Shown here one piece after another: positions 43,716 to 52,796 of a stretch of DNA of 64,000 bases (its first letter is position 1; each line of letters starts with the position of its first letter). The DNA comes from Nocardia cyriacigeorgica (GTDB lineage Bacteria > Actinomycetota > Actinomycetes > Mycobacteriales > Mycobacteriaceae): contig NZ_JARWNX010000064.1 in NCBI RefSeq assembly GCF_029868385.1, positions 248,001-312,000 of the forward strand. Reading direction: 5' to 3'. The position numbers and the translations under genes were made by a program. Under the pieces are notes generated by a model. That model did no database searches, was not told the origin of the DNA, and saw only the letters and a program-made list of their open reading frames with translations.

Positions 43716-44471
43716 ATGGCGCTGGATCTGAACGGCGATCTCGGCGAGGGCTTCGGCCCGTGGACGATGGGCGACGACGAGGCGATGCTCGATATCGTCA
43801 CCAGCGCCAACATTGCCTGCGGCTTCCATGCCGGTGATCCCTCGATCATGCGCCGGACCTGCGTATCGGCCGTCGAGAAGGGTGTGCGCATCGGCGCGCA
43901 TGTCGGCTACCGCGATCTGGCGGGGTTCGGCCGCCGGGTGATCGAGGTGGCGCCGGGGCAACTGCGCGACGAGGTGCTGTACCAGATCGGTGGCCTGGAC
44001 GGTTTCGCCCGCGCCGAGGGTGACCGGGTGCGCTATGTGAAACCGCACGGCGCGCTCTATCACGCGGCGGCGCGGGACCGGAAGGTCGCCGACGCGGTGC
44101 TGGCCGCGGTCGCCGAATACGATCCCGAACTCGCGCTGCTCGGCCCGGCGGGCACCCAGCTCGAACACGCCGCCGGTCATATCGGGGTGCGGTTCATCGG
44201 CGAGGGGTTCGCCGATCGCGGCTACACCCCGTCGGGTGAGCTGGCCGCGCGCGGCACGCCCGGCGCGTTACTCGGGATGAACGAGGCGGTCGCGCAAGCG
44301 GTCTCGATCGCCATGTCCGGTACCGCCCGTACCGTCGGCGGGTCGGGCGAGGTCACCGTGCGTGCGGCCAGCATCTGCGTGCACGGCGATACACCGGAGG
44401 CGGTGGGGATGGCGCGGCTGATCCGGGAAACCCTCGACGAGGTCGGGGTGGCGGTCGCGGCGTTCAGTTGA
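43716..44471 (+). CDS. pxpA: 5-oxoprolinase subunit PxpA (LamB/YcsF family)
   Basis: Subunit of the prokaryotic ATP-dependent 5-oxoprolinase, 251 residues. PxpA has the LamB/YcsF fold; visible motifs are DLNGDLGEGFG (about 3-13), ANIACGFHAGDP (about 29-40), GAHVGYRDLAGFG and VKPHGALYH. The complex converts 5-oxoproline, a spontaneous damage product of glutamine, to glutamate. ATG 43716 has GGAAGGA ahead. pxpB and pxpC follow on the same strand, giving a complete set. Confidence 0.93.
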   Translation: MALDLNGDLGEGFGPWTMGDDEAMLDIVTSANIACGFHAGDPSIMRRTCVSAVEKGVRIGAHVGYRDLAGFGRRVIEVAPGQLRDEVLYQIGGLDGFARAEGDRVRYVKPHGALYHAAARDRKVADAVLAAVAEYDPELALLGPAGTQLEHAAGHIGVRFIGEGFADRGYTPSGELAARGTPGALLGMNEAVAQAVSIAMSGTARTVGGSGEVTVRAASICVHGDTPEAVGMARLIRETLDEVGVAVAAFS

Positions 44472-44681
44472 GATGCGATCGCCTTCGGCTGAGATGCGAT
44501 CGCATCGGCCCATCCGCCGCCCACGGTGCGCCGGATGCGGTGAGTTCGCCGGGGTACGGAGGTGGGTCGTGTGCCCGCGCACGACGCGAAAGTCGATGCG
44601 GTGTAGGCGAGTCGGGTGCGCTCGTTCGCCGGTACACATCGCGTCGGAGCCGTACCATCGTTGGCCTGGAGGGAGGCGCTG

Positions 44682-45386
44682 ATGATGATATCGACAGGTT
44701 CGGCGCCGCACGGGGGCGGTGCTCGGTCGGGGACGGACGCGGGCGACCGGCTCATTCGCGCGGCCGGTGATCGCGCGTTCCTGCTCACTCCGCCGACCGC
44801 GGCGGCGGCCGATCTGGCGGCGATCCTGCGCGACCGGCGGATCGACGGCGTTCAGGATGTTTTGCCCGCCGCGGAAACCGTGCTGGTCACGCTGGACTCG
44901 ACCCGGGATGCCGAGCAGGTACGGCGGCAATTGCACACGGTGGTCGACGAACTCGCCGAATCCGGCGAGGTTTCCCGTGGAACATTCCCTGATACCGACC
45001 CGGTGGTGATCCCCGTGCACTACGACGGCGCTGATCTGGCCGATATCGCCCGCATGCTCGGCATGTCCACCCGAGAGGTCATCGACGCGCACACCGGGAC
45101 CGTATGGCATTGCGCCTTCGTCGGTTTCGCCCCCGGATTCGGCTACCTACGCTCCCCCGACGACCGCCTCACCGTCCCGCGCCGCGCCGAGGCGCGCACC
45201 GCTATCCCGGCGGGAAGCGTGGCCCTGGCGGGCGGCTATTCGGCTGTCTACCCACGCAAATCGCCGGGCGGCTGGCAGCTGCTCGGACATACCGAGCAGA
45301 TCCTGTGGGACGTCGAGCGCGATCCACCCGCGCTGATCCGTGCCGGTACCGCGGTCCGATTCGTCGACGCGCGGGCGGACCGATGA
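44682..45386 (+). CDS. pxpB: 5-oxoprolinase subunit PxpB
   Basis: Kinase-like subunit of the oxoprolinase complex, 234 residues, formerly called allophanate hydrolase subunit 1 or KipI. Motifs: IPVHYDGADLADIA, then HTGTVWHCAFVGFAPGFGYL (about 140-159), and AGSVALAGGYSAVYPRKSPGGWQLLG with the conserved GW. ATG 44682 has GGGAGG ahead; the next codon is also ATG. Its stop overlaps the pxpC start (ATGA), so the two subunits are coupled. Confidence 0.94.
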   Translation: MMISTGSAPHGGGARSGTDAGDRLIRAAGDRAFLLTPPTAAAADLAAILRDRRIDGVQDVLPAAETVLVTLDSTRDAEQVRRQLHTVVDELAESGEVSRGTFPDTDPVVIPVHYDGADLADIARMLGMSTREVIDAHTGTVWHCAFVGFAPGFGYLRSPDDRLTVPRRAEARTAIPAGSVALAGGYSAVYPRKSPGGWQLLGHTEQILWDVERDPPALIRAGTAVRFVDARADR

Positions 45387-46264
45387 GTGCGGCAATGACC
45401 GGCGGCGATGCGAAACTGCTGGTCGAGCGCGTGGGTCCGTTGGCGACCATCCAGGATCTCGGCCGCCCCGGCTGGTTCGATTCCGGGGTCGGGGTATCGG
45501 GTGCGGCCGATCGTGGTGCGTTACGGCTGGCCAACCGGCTCGTCGGCAATCCCGAGGGTCATGCCGGAATCGAAGTGCTGCTCGGCGGATTGACAGTGCG
45601 GACGCTGCGACACACCACGCTGGCCGTCACCGGTGCGCCCGCGCAGGCCGCGGTCGACGGTCGTCCGGTCGGGCATGCGAGCGTGCTCGAACTCGAACCC
45701 GATCAGGTGCTGTCACTGGGTCTGGCCGCGACAGGATTGCGCAGCTACGTCGCGGTCCGCGGCGGCGTCGACGTCGTATCCACGCTCGGCTCGCGCAGCC
45801 GCGATACGATGTCCGGCATCGGGCCGGAGCCGGTGCATCCCGGCGATGAACTTCCCATCGGTCCTGTGCCACGGTCGTTTCCGATCATCGACCAGGCGCC
45901 ATTGCCGGATCTGCCTGCTGTGCTGGACATTCGAGTCATTCCGGGGCCGCGTGACGATTGGTTCGTCGATGCCGGTGCGTTGTTCGCGGGTGATTGGACC
46001 GTGAGCGCCGACGTCGACCGGATCGGCGCGCGACTACAGCGAAAATCCGGCCCGGCATTGGAACGCCGCCTCGGACAAGAACTCCCGACCGAGGGTGTCG
46101 CGCTCGGCGCCATCCAGGTGCCGCCGTCCGGGCAGCCGGTGGTCTTCCTCGCCGATCATCCGATCACCGGTGGGTACCCGGTGATCGGTGTGGTCGTCGA
46201 CGCCGATATCGATTCGATGGCGCAGGCGCGGCCCGGTCGCACGGTGCGGTTTCGCCGCTGCTGA
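45383..46264 (+). CDS. pxpC: 5-oxoprolinase subunit PxpC
   Basis: Protein of 293 residues, formerly allophanate hydrolase subunit 2 or KipA. Motifs: VGPLATIQDLGRPGWFDSGVGVSGAADRGALRLANRLVGN (about 17-56), VLSLGLAATGLRSYVAVRGG, and C-terminal PPSGQPVVFLADHPITGGYPVIGVV. With PxpB it phosphorylates the substrate presented by PxpA. Overlaps pxpB by four bases. No biotin-type urea amidolyase domain, so the 5-oxoprolinase call is the better one. Confidence 0.94.
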   Translation: MSAAMTGGDAKLLVERVGPLATIQDLGRPGWFDSGVGVSGAADRGALRLANRLVGNPEGHAGIEVLLGGLTVRTLRHTTLAVTGAPAQAAVDGRPVGHASVLELEPDQVLSLGLAATGLRSYVAVRGGVDVVSTLGSRSRDTMSGIGPEPVHPGDELPIGPVPRSFPIIDQAPLPDLPAVLDIRVIPGPRDDWFVDAGALFAGDWTVSADVDRIGARLQRKSGPALERRLGQELPTEGVALGAIQVPPSGQPVVFLADHPITGGYPVIGVVVDADIDSMAQARPGRTVRFRRC

Positions 46265-46314
46265 GTATTCGTCGGCCCGGTCGAACAGCGCGCTTCGTCG
46301 CGAATGAGTCGTGG

Positions 46315-47916
46315 TCAGGGCTGATCGAGGCGGGCGTGCATGAGGTAGACGTTGTAGCTGTCCCAGGCCGAGATGGTGAAGTACAGATCCTGTGCGGTCG
46401 ACCACGGATGGATGAATCCGCCGTAGGACTTCGGGTATTCGGTGGTCGAGACCAGCGGCACGGCATCGGTCCACGCGCCCTGCGGTGCTGCGGCGGTGCG
46501 CAGGACGATCGCGCCGCGCGCCGAATCCAGGTACACCATCTGCCACCGATCCGATTCCGCGTCATAGCGGACCGAGAGTTCCGAGGCGATACCGGGAACC
46601 AGTGGTGTGGCGAGGTTTTCGAGGGCCGGCGCCCAGGTGCCGCCCACCCAGTACTGGTAGGCGGACTTGTTGAGCACCTCGTCCTTGGGCACCCTGGCCA
46701 GACCGATCACGCCGATGCGTCCGTTGGGTGTGCCGAACATGTAGACGTATTCGCCCTGCGGCACCATCGCCGCCACCTGGAACCGGCCGAGTCCGAACAG
46801 GTTGTCCCACTTGGCGTGCTGGTCCTTGACCCAGGTGCTGCCGTTGTCGTCGGAGTAGGCGATACCGCCGTAGTTGGTCCACCACAGACCGGGGATGCGG
46901 CTCCAACGGTTCACCGACATATAGCTCAGGTACTGCCGGTCGCCGATGGCGAACCCGGAGGTCGGGATGGTGGTGGTCTCCCAGTTCTTCAGTTTGCGGC
47001 TGCCGAGCAGTTCGGCGGCGTGGCAGCGACTGTCCTGGACCATCGTGTCGAGCGTCAGACCGTCGGACAGATCGCGGTCGGTGCTGTAACCGAGCACGTT
47101 ACTGCGCCAGTCCTCGTCCTCGCCGCCCGCGCCGCCCGGAGTCCAGCCCTTACCGAAGGTGTCACCGAAAACCACCGCGACCTCACCCGGCTTGTTCTCC
47201 CACATGAGGCCGAGGTCGGTGCCGTCGACCTGCCAGCGCATATCGGTGCGGTTCTCGGAGCCGGGGCCGGTGACCTGCTCCACCAGCCGCACCGATTCCA
47301 CACGGGCGGGCGCGACCGCCTGGGTCAGCGGTCCGGGTTCGGCGGGATGCGAGACGTGTGGCGGCGCGGGCTGCGGCGGATCACCCGGCTCGCCTGGTAC
47401 CGGAATCGGGATGGGCTCGATTTCGGGTTTGATCTGGATCTTCGGCAGTTTGATCGGTTCGGCCGAACCGGAGGCGCTGCCCGAGCCCGAACCGCTACCC
47501 GAACCCGAATCGGGCGCCTGCGGTCCTGGCGCGGATTCCGTGGGTTTGTCGGTATCGCGGATGTCCGGGCACGGATTGTGGCACGGGTCGGTGGGCAACG
47601 GCTCCGGCGCGATCCTGGTGTTGTCGTGCGGTGGATCCGGCACCGGGACCGGGGTGAGCTGCGGGACCGGGATCGGAATATCGATCTGCGGTGGCAGCGG
47701 CGGTGCTGGTGGCTGCGACGGGTCGGGTTCGCGCGCAAGCGGATCGAAACCGACCTCACCGCAACTGTTCACCGGCGGCGGCGCCCATGGATGCGGTATC
47801 GCCTGCACCGGCGCGGGAACCGCGAGCACCCCGGTGATCAGCACGCCGAACAATGCGGGGCGATAGGGGGTGGCGGAGTGGGAGCGAGCACCGAGCGGGT
47901 TCGGCAGAAGTCCCAT
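46315..47916 (-). CDS. Secreted DUF4185 domain protein with Pro/Ser-Gly linker
   Basis: Protein of 533 residues. N-terminal signal peptide (PALFGVLITGVLAVPAPVQA, about 20-39), then a Pro-rich and Gly-Ser-repeat linker (about 55-190), then a DUF4185 domain (about 200-533) recognised by VVFGDTFGKGW, YSDDNGSTWVKD and FIHPWSTAQDLYF. The family adopts a glycosyl-hydrolase/sialidase-like beta-propeller pattern and may act on glycans of the envelope; function is not proven. Convergent with pxpC (50 bp). Confidence 0.82.
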   Translation of the reverse strand: MGLLPNPLGARSHSATPYRPALFGVLITGVLAVPAPVQAIPHPWAPPPVNSCGEVGFDPLAREPDPSQPPAPPLPPQIDIPIPVPQLTPVPVPDPPHDNTRIAPEPLPTDPCHNPCPDIRDTDKPTESAPGPQAPDSGSGSGSGSGSASGSAEPIKLPKIQIKPEIEPIPIPVPGEPGDPPQPAPPHVSHPAEPGPLTQAVAPARVESVRLVEQVTGPGSENRTDMRWQVDGTDLGLMWENKPGEVAVVFGDTFGKGWTPGGAGGEDEDWRSNVLGYSTDRDLSDGLTLDTMVQDSRCHAAELLGSRKLKNWETTTIPTSGFAIGDRQYLSYMSVNRWSRIPGLWWTNYGGIAYSDDNGSTWVKDQHAKWDNLFGLGRFQVAAMVPQGEYVYMFGTPNGRIGVIGLARVPKDEVLNKSAYQYWVGGTWAPALENLATPLVPGIASELSVRYDAESDRWQMVYLDSARGAIVLRTAAAPQGAWTDAVPLVSTTEYPKSYGGFIHPWSTAQDLYFTISAWDSYNVYLMHARLDQP

Positions 47917-48125
47917 GGCGCGGCGGCTCCCGGGTCGGATCGGATCGGGCGGAGGCCTGATCTCCCGGCCCTCCGTGGTGACGTAACGCTTCCGCCGCCG
48001 TGGCCCGACCGGATCAGGCGAAGATCAACTTACCGCGCGCGGCGCAGCCAGGGGATGAATGCGGCGTCTCGAGGAATGTTGCGGCGCGGTGGAACCGGAT
48101 CGGCGCGGCCCGCGTCCAAGCAGAT

Positions 48126-49154
48126 ATGAACGAGATCGAGTACGCCTTCGGAACCGGCGACGGCGCCGTCGACGTCTGGTCGACGCAGGCGAATCTGGAG
48201 TTGGCCGGTACACCGGACGCCGTACAACTGGACTTCGACGGCGACGGACTGGCCGACGACGCCATGTGGGACACCAAGGGCGACGGCGTCGCCGACGTGG
48301 CCGCCCTCGACCTGAACGACGACGGCGTACTCGACGCCTTCTTCACCGACCCGTCCGGCACCGGCGTCTGGGACCACCAGATCACCGGCACCCCCGCCGA
48401 CGCCGCCAGCGAGCCCTTGGACTGGGTGGTCCGCGGCGAGGCCCCACCACCCGACCCGGCCACCCCCACCGCCACCAGCGGGTTCGAGCCCCCGGCCGAC
48501 CCGGTCGCCGGGTACGGCACCCCATCGCACCCCATGGACCCACCCGGTGGGCATACCGCCCCGCATCACGCGCCGCCACCCGCGGACCCGTTCGCCGGGC
48601 AGCACCTGCCACCTCCGGCACACCCCGGCGGCCCCGCCGCGCCGCCGCTGGTGCCTCCGACCGACGCGTCCGTCGGGCACGGTGCCCCGCCGGATCCGCT
48701 CGGTGGGCACCACGCGCCGCCCGCGGATCCCTTTGCCGCCGAGCAGATGCCGCCACCCACCGCCCAGCCGCCCCTGGCCGATCCATCCGGCGCGCACGTC
48801 GGGCCGGATCCGGTGCCGCCCATCGATCCGCCCACCGGTCACAGTGCTCCGTCGCACCCTGCGGCGCCGTCCGAGCCGCCACCCGGCAGCCAGTCGCCCC
48901 TGGCCGACCCGTCCGGCGCGTACGCCGGACCGCATCCGGTGCCGCCCATCGAACACAGCGCTGCGCCGCTGCCCGTGCCGCCGGGCGGGCTGCTGACACC
49001 GCCGCAGCTCATGCCGCCGGTGGACCCGTTCGTGCGGCCGGATGTGCAGCCCGGCCATCCGGCGGGGCTGGTGGTGCAGGTGGATCTGGGGGTGCAGGTG
49101 AGCGCCACACTCGGGGATCCGGTGCCCGGGTTCGCGGAGGACGGGCAGGGCTGA
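48126..49154 (+). CDS. Asp-rich/Pro-rich protein with internal duplication
   Basis: Protein of 342 residues from ATG 48126 (MNEIEYAFGTGDGAVD); two earlier in-frame starts lack support. Residues about 15-110 carry repeats of the type DFDGDGLADDAMWDTKGDG and DLNDDGVLDAFFTD, which look like calcium-binding Asp-rich loops and recall a DUF6802-type domain. The remaining ~230 residues are Pro/Gly/His-rich low complexity with a 42-codon tandem duplication. No signal peptide or membrane helix. Function unknown. Codon use in the rest is typical high-GC. Confidence 0.62.
   Translation: MNEIEYAFGTGDGAVDVWSTQANLELAGTPDAVQLDFDGDGLADDAMWDTKGDGVADVAALDLNDDGVLDAFFTDPSGTGVWDHQITGTPADAASEPLDWVVRGEAPPPDPATPTATSGFEPPADPVAGYGTPSHPMDPPGGHTAPHHAPPPADPFAGQHLPPPAHPGGPAAPPLVPPTDASVGHGAPPDPLGGHHAPPADPFAAEQMPPPTAQPPLADPSGAHVGPDPVPPIDPPTGHSAPSHPAAPSEPPPGSQSPLADPSGAYAGPHPVPPIEHSAAPLPVPPGGLLTPPQLMPPVDPFVRPDVQPGHPAGLVVQVDLGVQVSATLGDPVPGFAEDGQG
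48771..48952 (+). repeat. In-frame tandem duplication, 126-bp offset
   Basis: Two 56-bp blocks, 48771-48826 and 48897-48952, encode near-identical LADPSGA-type segments (with P-PVPPI). The 126-bp offset is exactly 42 codons, so the duplication kept the frame. Confidence 0.75.
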
Positions 49155-49245
49155 GCGCTCCTCCTCGTCCGGCCGGGCCGGATCGGGGACTTCGCCGACG
49201 TTTCGAGGGGTCGATGCGCGGGGTCCCGATCCGCCTGGACCGCGG

Positions 49246-50655
49246 CTATCCGGTTCGGCCGACGCGCCCGCGGCGGGTGTTCAGTGCGATGGCCACGATC
49301 CCGGCGCCATAGATGGCCGCGCCCGCCGCCACCATCGGCAGCGATCGGCCGTTCGCGGGGACCACGAGTGCCGCCAGCGCGATGGCCAGTACGAACGCCA
49401 CATTGAACACGGTGTCCTGGAGGGCGAACACCTGGCCGCGGCGAGTGTCGTCGATATCGATCTGCATGGCCGCATCGCCGGTGAGTTTGATGGTCTGACC
49501 GGCCAGCCCGAACAGAAACGCCCCGATGAGCAGCAGTTGATGCGCCCGGTGCGCGGCGGCACCGGATTCGGCCACCGCGATGGGCGTGACCAGCAGCAAC
49601 TGCACCGTCGTCGCGGTCACCAGACCGGCGACCACCGTGCGCGGTCGGCCGAGCCGCGGAATGAGAATCGGCGCGACCGCCGCCGCCACCAGCATCCCGC
49701 TCGCCGTCGCCGCGATCGCGACCCCGAAGCCGATCAGCCCGCTGTCCACCCCGGAACCGTCCGACGGCGCCTGCCGCAGCACCAGCACCATGATCAGCGT
49801 GTTCACGCCGAACACGATCCGATGCGTGCCGATCCCGATCATCGCGGTGGTGACCTGCACCGATTCCCATACGGCGAGGGCGCCGGTGCGTAGACCCGTC
49901 GCGATCGCGCGCACGGTGCCCGTCCGCGCGGCGGCATCTGCTTCGGGCCCGAGCGCCCGCGGCGCGAAACCCGTCGCCAGGAGCGCGCCCGCCACGGACC
50001 CGACCGCACTGACCGCCACCGCGACCGCCGATCCGGTATCCCCCGCGCCTATCAATCCGATCACCGCGACCGAGGCCGCCGCCCCGACCCCGGCGCAACC
50101 GGAGGCGACGGTGGCGAGCACCGAGTTGGTCGGCACCAGCCAGCGTTGGGCGAGCACCCGCGGCAGTGCGGCCGACACCCCGGCCATCACGAAGCGGCTG
50201 ATGCCGACCACGGCCAGTGCGAGCAACAGCAGCGGACTCTCGCCGATACCGGCCAGCAGCCCGAGGCTCACCGCCGCGATCAGCACCGCACGCAGCACAT
50301 TCGCCACCAGCAACACTGCCCGGCGATCCCAGCGGTCCAGGAGCGCGCCCGCGTATGGGCCGATGAAGGAATAGGGCAGCAGCAGCACCGCGAACCCGGC
50401 CGCGATGGCCAGCGGATCGGTTTCACGTTCGGGGTTGAACAGGATCGCGCCCGACAGCGCCGCCTGGAACATGCCGTCACCGAACTGTCCGGTGAACCGC
50501 ACCAGCGCCAGCCGCGCCACACCGGGGCTCTCTCGCAGCGCGATGCGGAACGCCCGGATCTTCTCCCGCGCGGTCATCGTCGGCTCGGTGCCGGAGGCCG
50601 GTGGTTCGCCGGAGCCGTCCGCCGCGTGGCGATTGTCGGGCCGAGCACTGGACAC
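49246..50655 (-). CDS. MFS transporter
   Basis: Membrane transporter of 469 residues with about 12 hydrophobic helices after a hydrophilic N-terminus of some 45 residues. MFS signature: FIGPYAGALLDRWDRRAVLLVANV (about 95-118, D-R-x-x-R between helices 2 and 3). The helices continue to about 455, and the C-terminus is Arg-rich. It resembles drug or metabolite exporters; the substrate is unknown. It lies 66 bp upstream of the end of the NUDIX gene on the same strand. Confidence 0.85.
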   Translation of the reverse strand: MSSARPDNRHAADGSGEPPASGTEPTMTAREKIRAFRIALRESPGVARLALVRFTGQFGDGMFQAALSGAILFNPERETDPLAIAAGFAVLLLPYSFIGPYAGALLDRWDRRAVLLVANVLRAVLIAAVSLGLLAGIGESPLLLLALAVVGISRFVMAGVSAALPRVLAQRWLVPTNSVLATVASGCAGVGAAASVAVIGLIGAGDTGSAVAVAVSAVGSVAGALLATGFAPRALGPEADAAARTGTVRAIATGLRTGALAVWESVQVTTAMIGIGTHRIVFGVNTLIMVLVLRQAPSDGSGVDSGLIGFGVAIAATASGMLVAAAVAPILIPRLGRPRTVVAGLVTATTVQLLLVTPIAVAESGAAAHRAHQLLLIGAFLFGLAGQTIKLTGDAAMQIDIDDTRRGQVFALQDTVFNVAFVLAIALAALVVPANGRSLPMVAAGAAIYGAGIVAIALNTRRGRVGRTG

Positions 50656-50719
50656 GGCCGTGAGGCTACCCGGCGCGCGCCGTTCGTATATTTCCGAGCA
50701 GGTGTGGTGTCCGTCGCCG

Positions 50720-51187
50720 TCAGCGAATTCCGGTGCTGACCAGCGAACTCACTGTTTGACGCATATCGGGCGCCATGGGGAGATCGGCCAGGTCGGCGGC
50801 ATCGATCCAGGCGTAGGCGTCGTGTTCACCCGGCGCCAGTTCGACCTCGCCCGGTTCGGCTTCCACCACGAATGCGAATTTGCGGACCCGCGGCTTGGTT
50901 CTGGTGGCGTAATCGAAGCTGCCGAGGAAATCGGTGACGGCGCGCACCCGCAGGCCGGTTTCCTCATGCAGTTCTCTGGCGACGCTGTCGGCGAAGCTTT
51001 CCCCGGATTCGACCCCACCGCCGGGCAGTTCGTACATGCCACCGTGATAGTCGTCCGGCACGCGCCGCACCACCAGCAGTTTTCGTTCGCGAAATACCGC
51101 GACGCCGACCACGAAGTCGGTGATCCCGTCGCGGCGCGCCTCGGTGCGGAGCTGCCGCTCGACGCGGGCGAGTGTTTCCGGTCGCAT
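50720..51187 (-). CDS. NUDIX hydrolase
   Basis: NUDIX protein of 155 residues with box GGVESGESFADSVARELHEETGL (about 56-78) and a preceding VPDDYHGGMYELPGG. ATG 51187 follows GGAGGG and fits better than an upstream ATG at 51217. It may hydrolyse nucleoside diphosphate derivatives; no more precise call is possible. The MFS gene follows at 66 bp on the same strand and may be cotranscribed. Confidence 0.88.
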   Translation of the reverse strand: MRPETLARVERQLRTEARRDGITDFVVGVAVFRERKLLVVRRVPDDYHGGMYELPGGGVESGESFADSVARELHEETGLRVRAVTDFLGSFDYATRTKPRVRKFAFVVEAEPGEVELAPGEHDAYAWIDAADLADLPMAPDMRQTVSSLVSTGIR

Positions 51188-51408
51188 CCGCCCATCCCTC
51201 CGGTTCCATTGGGGCACATTCTGTTACGTCGTCGCACTGATTCGACAGATCGGCCGGTACTGCTCACCTACCGTTCATCCGCTGGTCGCTCGCGTAAAAT
51301 GCCGGGTGCAGACAATTTACAAGGAATGTGGAGTATCGCGCGCCACGGTAGCGGCGGGGTACTTCAACCGGAAAGGCGATGGTGCCCGAGCCCGAGAGGA
51401 GGACCGCG

Positions 51409-52200
51409 ATGTCCACACTCACGACTCCGCATATTGATGTCCATCGCGGCGGTGATCGCATGAAAACGCGTATCTCGTGGCTCGATTCGAAACACTCGTT
51501 CTCGTTCGGACAGCACTACGATCCCGATAACACCCATCACGGGCTGTTGCTGGTGAATAACGAGGATATAGTTCTGCCAGGTCAGGGCTTCGAAACGCAT
51601 CCGCATCGGGATATGGAGATCGTCACCTGGGTGCTCGGCGGCAGCCTTGTCCACCAGGATTCGCTCGGTCACAGCGGAATCATCTATCCGGGTCTCGCGC
51701 AGCGGATGAGCGCGGGCACCGGAATTATGCATTCGGAGAAGAACGATTCCTGGCGGCTGGACGGCAACCGCGCCGAACACGATGAGCCGGTCCATTTCGT
51801 CCAGATGTGGGTGCTGCCCGACGAGCCGGGCGTCGACCCCGGCTACCAGCAGCTCGAGATCGACGATCAGCTGGCGGCGGGCGGGCTGGTCACCGTCGCC
51901 TCCGGCCTGCCCCGCTATCGCGACCGCACCGCCATCGCCATCAACAGCAGCCATTCGGCATTGCACGTGGCCAGGCTCGCGGCCATCGAGCCGGGCGGCC
52001 CGGATTCGGTCGTCGAACTGCCCGATGCGCTGTATCTGCATGTCTTCATCGCGCGCGGTGAGGTCGAGATGGAGGGCGTCGGCCCGCTGTACGAGGGTGA
52101 CGCGGTGCGGATGACCCGCTCGGGCGGGCAGCGCATCACCGCGCGGATGCCCGCTGAGGTGCTGGTCTGGGAGATGCACGCGCGCCTGGGCGGACCGTAG
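51409..52200 (+). CDS. Pirin family protein
   Basis: Bicupin of 263 residues. The pirin metal site is visible in HPHRDMEIVTWVLGGSLVHQDSLGH (about 64-88), followed by GTGIMHSEKND with the last ligand. The C-terminal cupin is less conserved. Bacterial pirins include quercetinases and redox-linked regulators; which applies here is unknown. ATG 51409 has GAGGAGGA ahead. It is a single-gene unit divergent from the NUDIX gene. Confidence 0.92.
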   Translation: MSTLTTPHIDVHRGGDRMKTRISWLDSKHSFSFGQHYDPDNTHHGLLLVNNEDIVLPGQGFETHPHRDMEIVTWVLGGSLVHQDSLGHSGIIYPGLAQRMSAGTGIMHSEKNDSWRLDGNRAEHDEPVHFVQMWVLPDEPGVDPGYQQLEIDDQLAAGGLVTVASGLPRYRDRTAIAINSSHSALHVARLAAIEPGGPDSVVELPDALYLHVFIARGEVEMEGVGPLYEGDAVRMTRSGGQRITARMPAEVLVWEMHARLGGP

Positions 52201-52328
52201 CGGCCCCGCCGGACGGTCTGCGCGCCCCGCCGCCGCGAGCCGGTGCGCCATTAACATCTGAGGTCGGCAGACGCGATCAACCCATGTCGTACCCGACCGA
52301 TCAGCGGCCACCGACCGAGAGGACTCCC

Positions 52329-52796
52329 ATGTCGCAGTATCCGCCTCCTCCCGGCGATTACCCGCCTCCGCCGCCGGGTCAGTATCCGGGGAAGCCGGAG
52401 TATTGGCAGGAGTCGCCGCAGCGTAAAGGTCTGGCGATCACAGCGCTCGTGCTCGGCATCCTGGCCGCCCTGACGTTCTGGACGGTGTTCGGCGGTGGGC
52501 TGTTCGGCGTATTCGCGGTGATCTTCGGTGTCATCGCGGTGATCAAAGCCATGCGCAAAACCGCGGGCGGCGCCGTGATGGCCTGGATCGGGCTGATCCT
52601 CGGTGTGCTCGCGATCATCGGCGCTGTCATCGCCGGAATCATCTACTGGGGCATCGCCGAAGAGGCCGGTGTCACCGACTTCTACGACTGCGTGACCAAC
52701 GCGGGCAATGATCAGGCCGAGATCGACCGGTGTGAATCGGAATTCAACCAGCGGCTCGAGGATAAGCTCGGGGTCACCCCGACTCCCGCGCCTTGA
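52329..52796 (+). CDS. DUF4190-like small membrane protein
   Basis: Protein of 155 residues: Pro/Tyr-rich N-terminus (YPPPPGDYPPPPPGQYPG), two membrane helices at about 38-66 and 75-105 (LGILAALTFWTVFGGGLFGVF, WIGLILGVLAIIGAVIAGI), then a small exported part with two cysteines. The layout matches the DUF4190 family common in actinobacteria; role unknown. Start ATG 52329 with GAGAGGA ahead. Its stop overlaps the 3' end of the convergent gene by 23 bp. Confidence 0.72.
   Translation: MSQYPPPPGDYPPPPPGQYPGKPEYWQESPQRKGLAITALVLGILAALTFWTVFGGGLFGVFAVIFGVIAVIKAMRKTAGGAVMAWIGLILGVLAIIGAVIAGIIYWGIAEEAGVTDFYDCVTNAGNDQAEIDRCESEFNQRLEDKLGVTPTPAP

Noticed and set aside
44969..44984. parS-like 16-mer (13 of 16) in pxpB
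   Set aside because: GGTTTCCCGTGGAACA lacks the CACGTG centre and lies in conserved coding sequence 19 kb from parAB; probably chance.
45994..48129. Plus-strand open frame of 711 codons
   Set aside because: Antisense to the DUF4185 gene, whose signal peptide and domain are clear.
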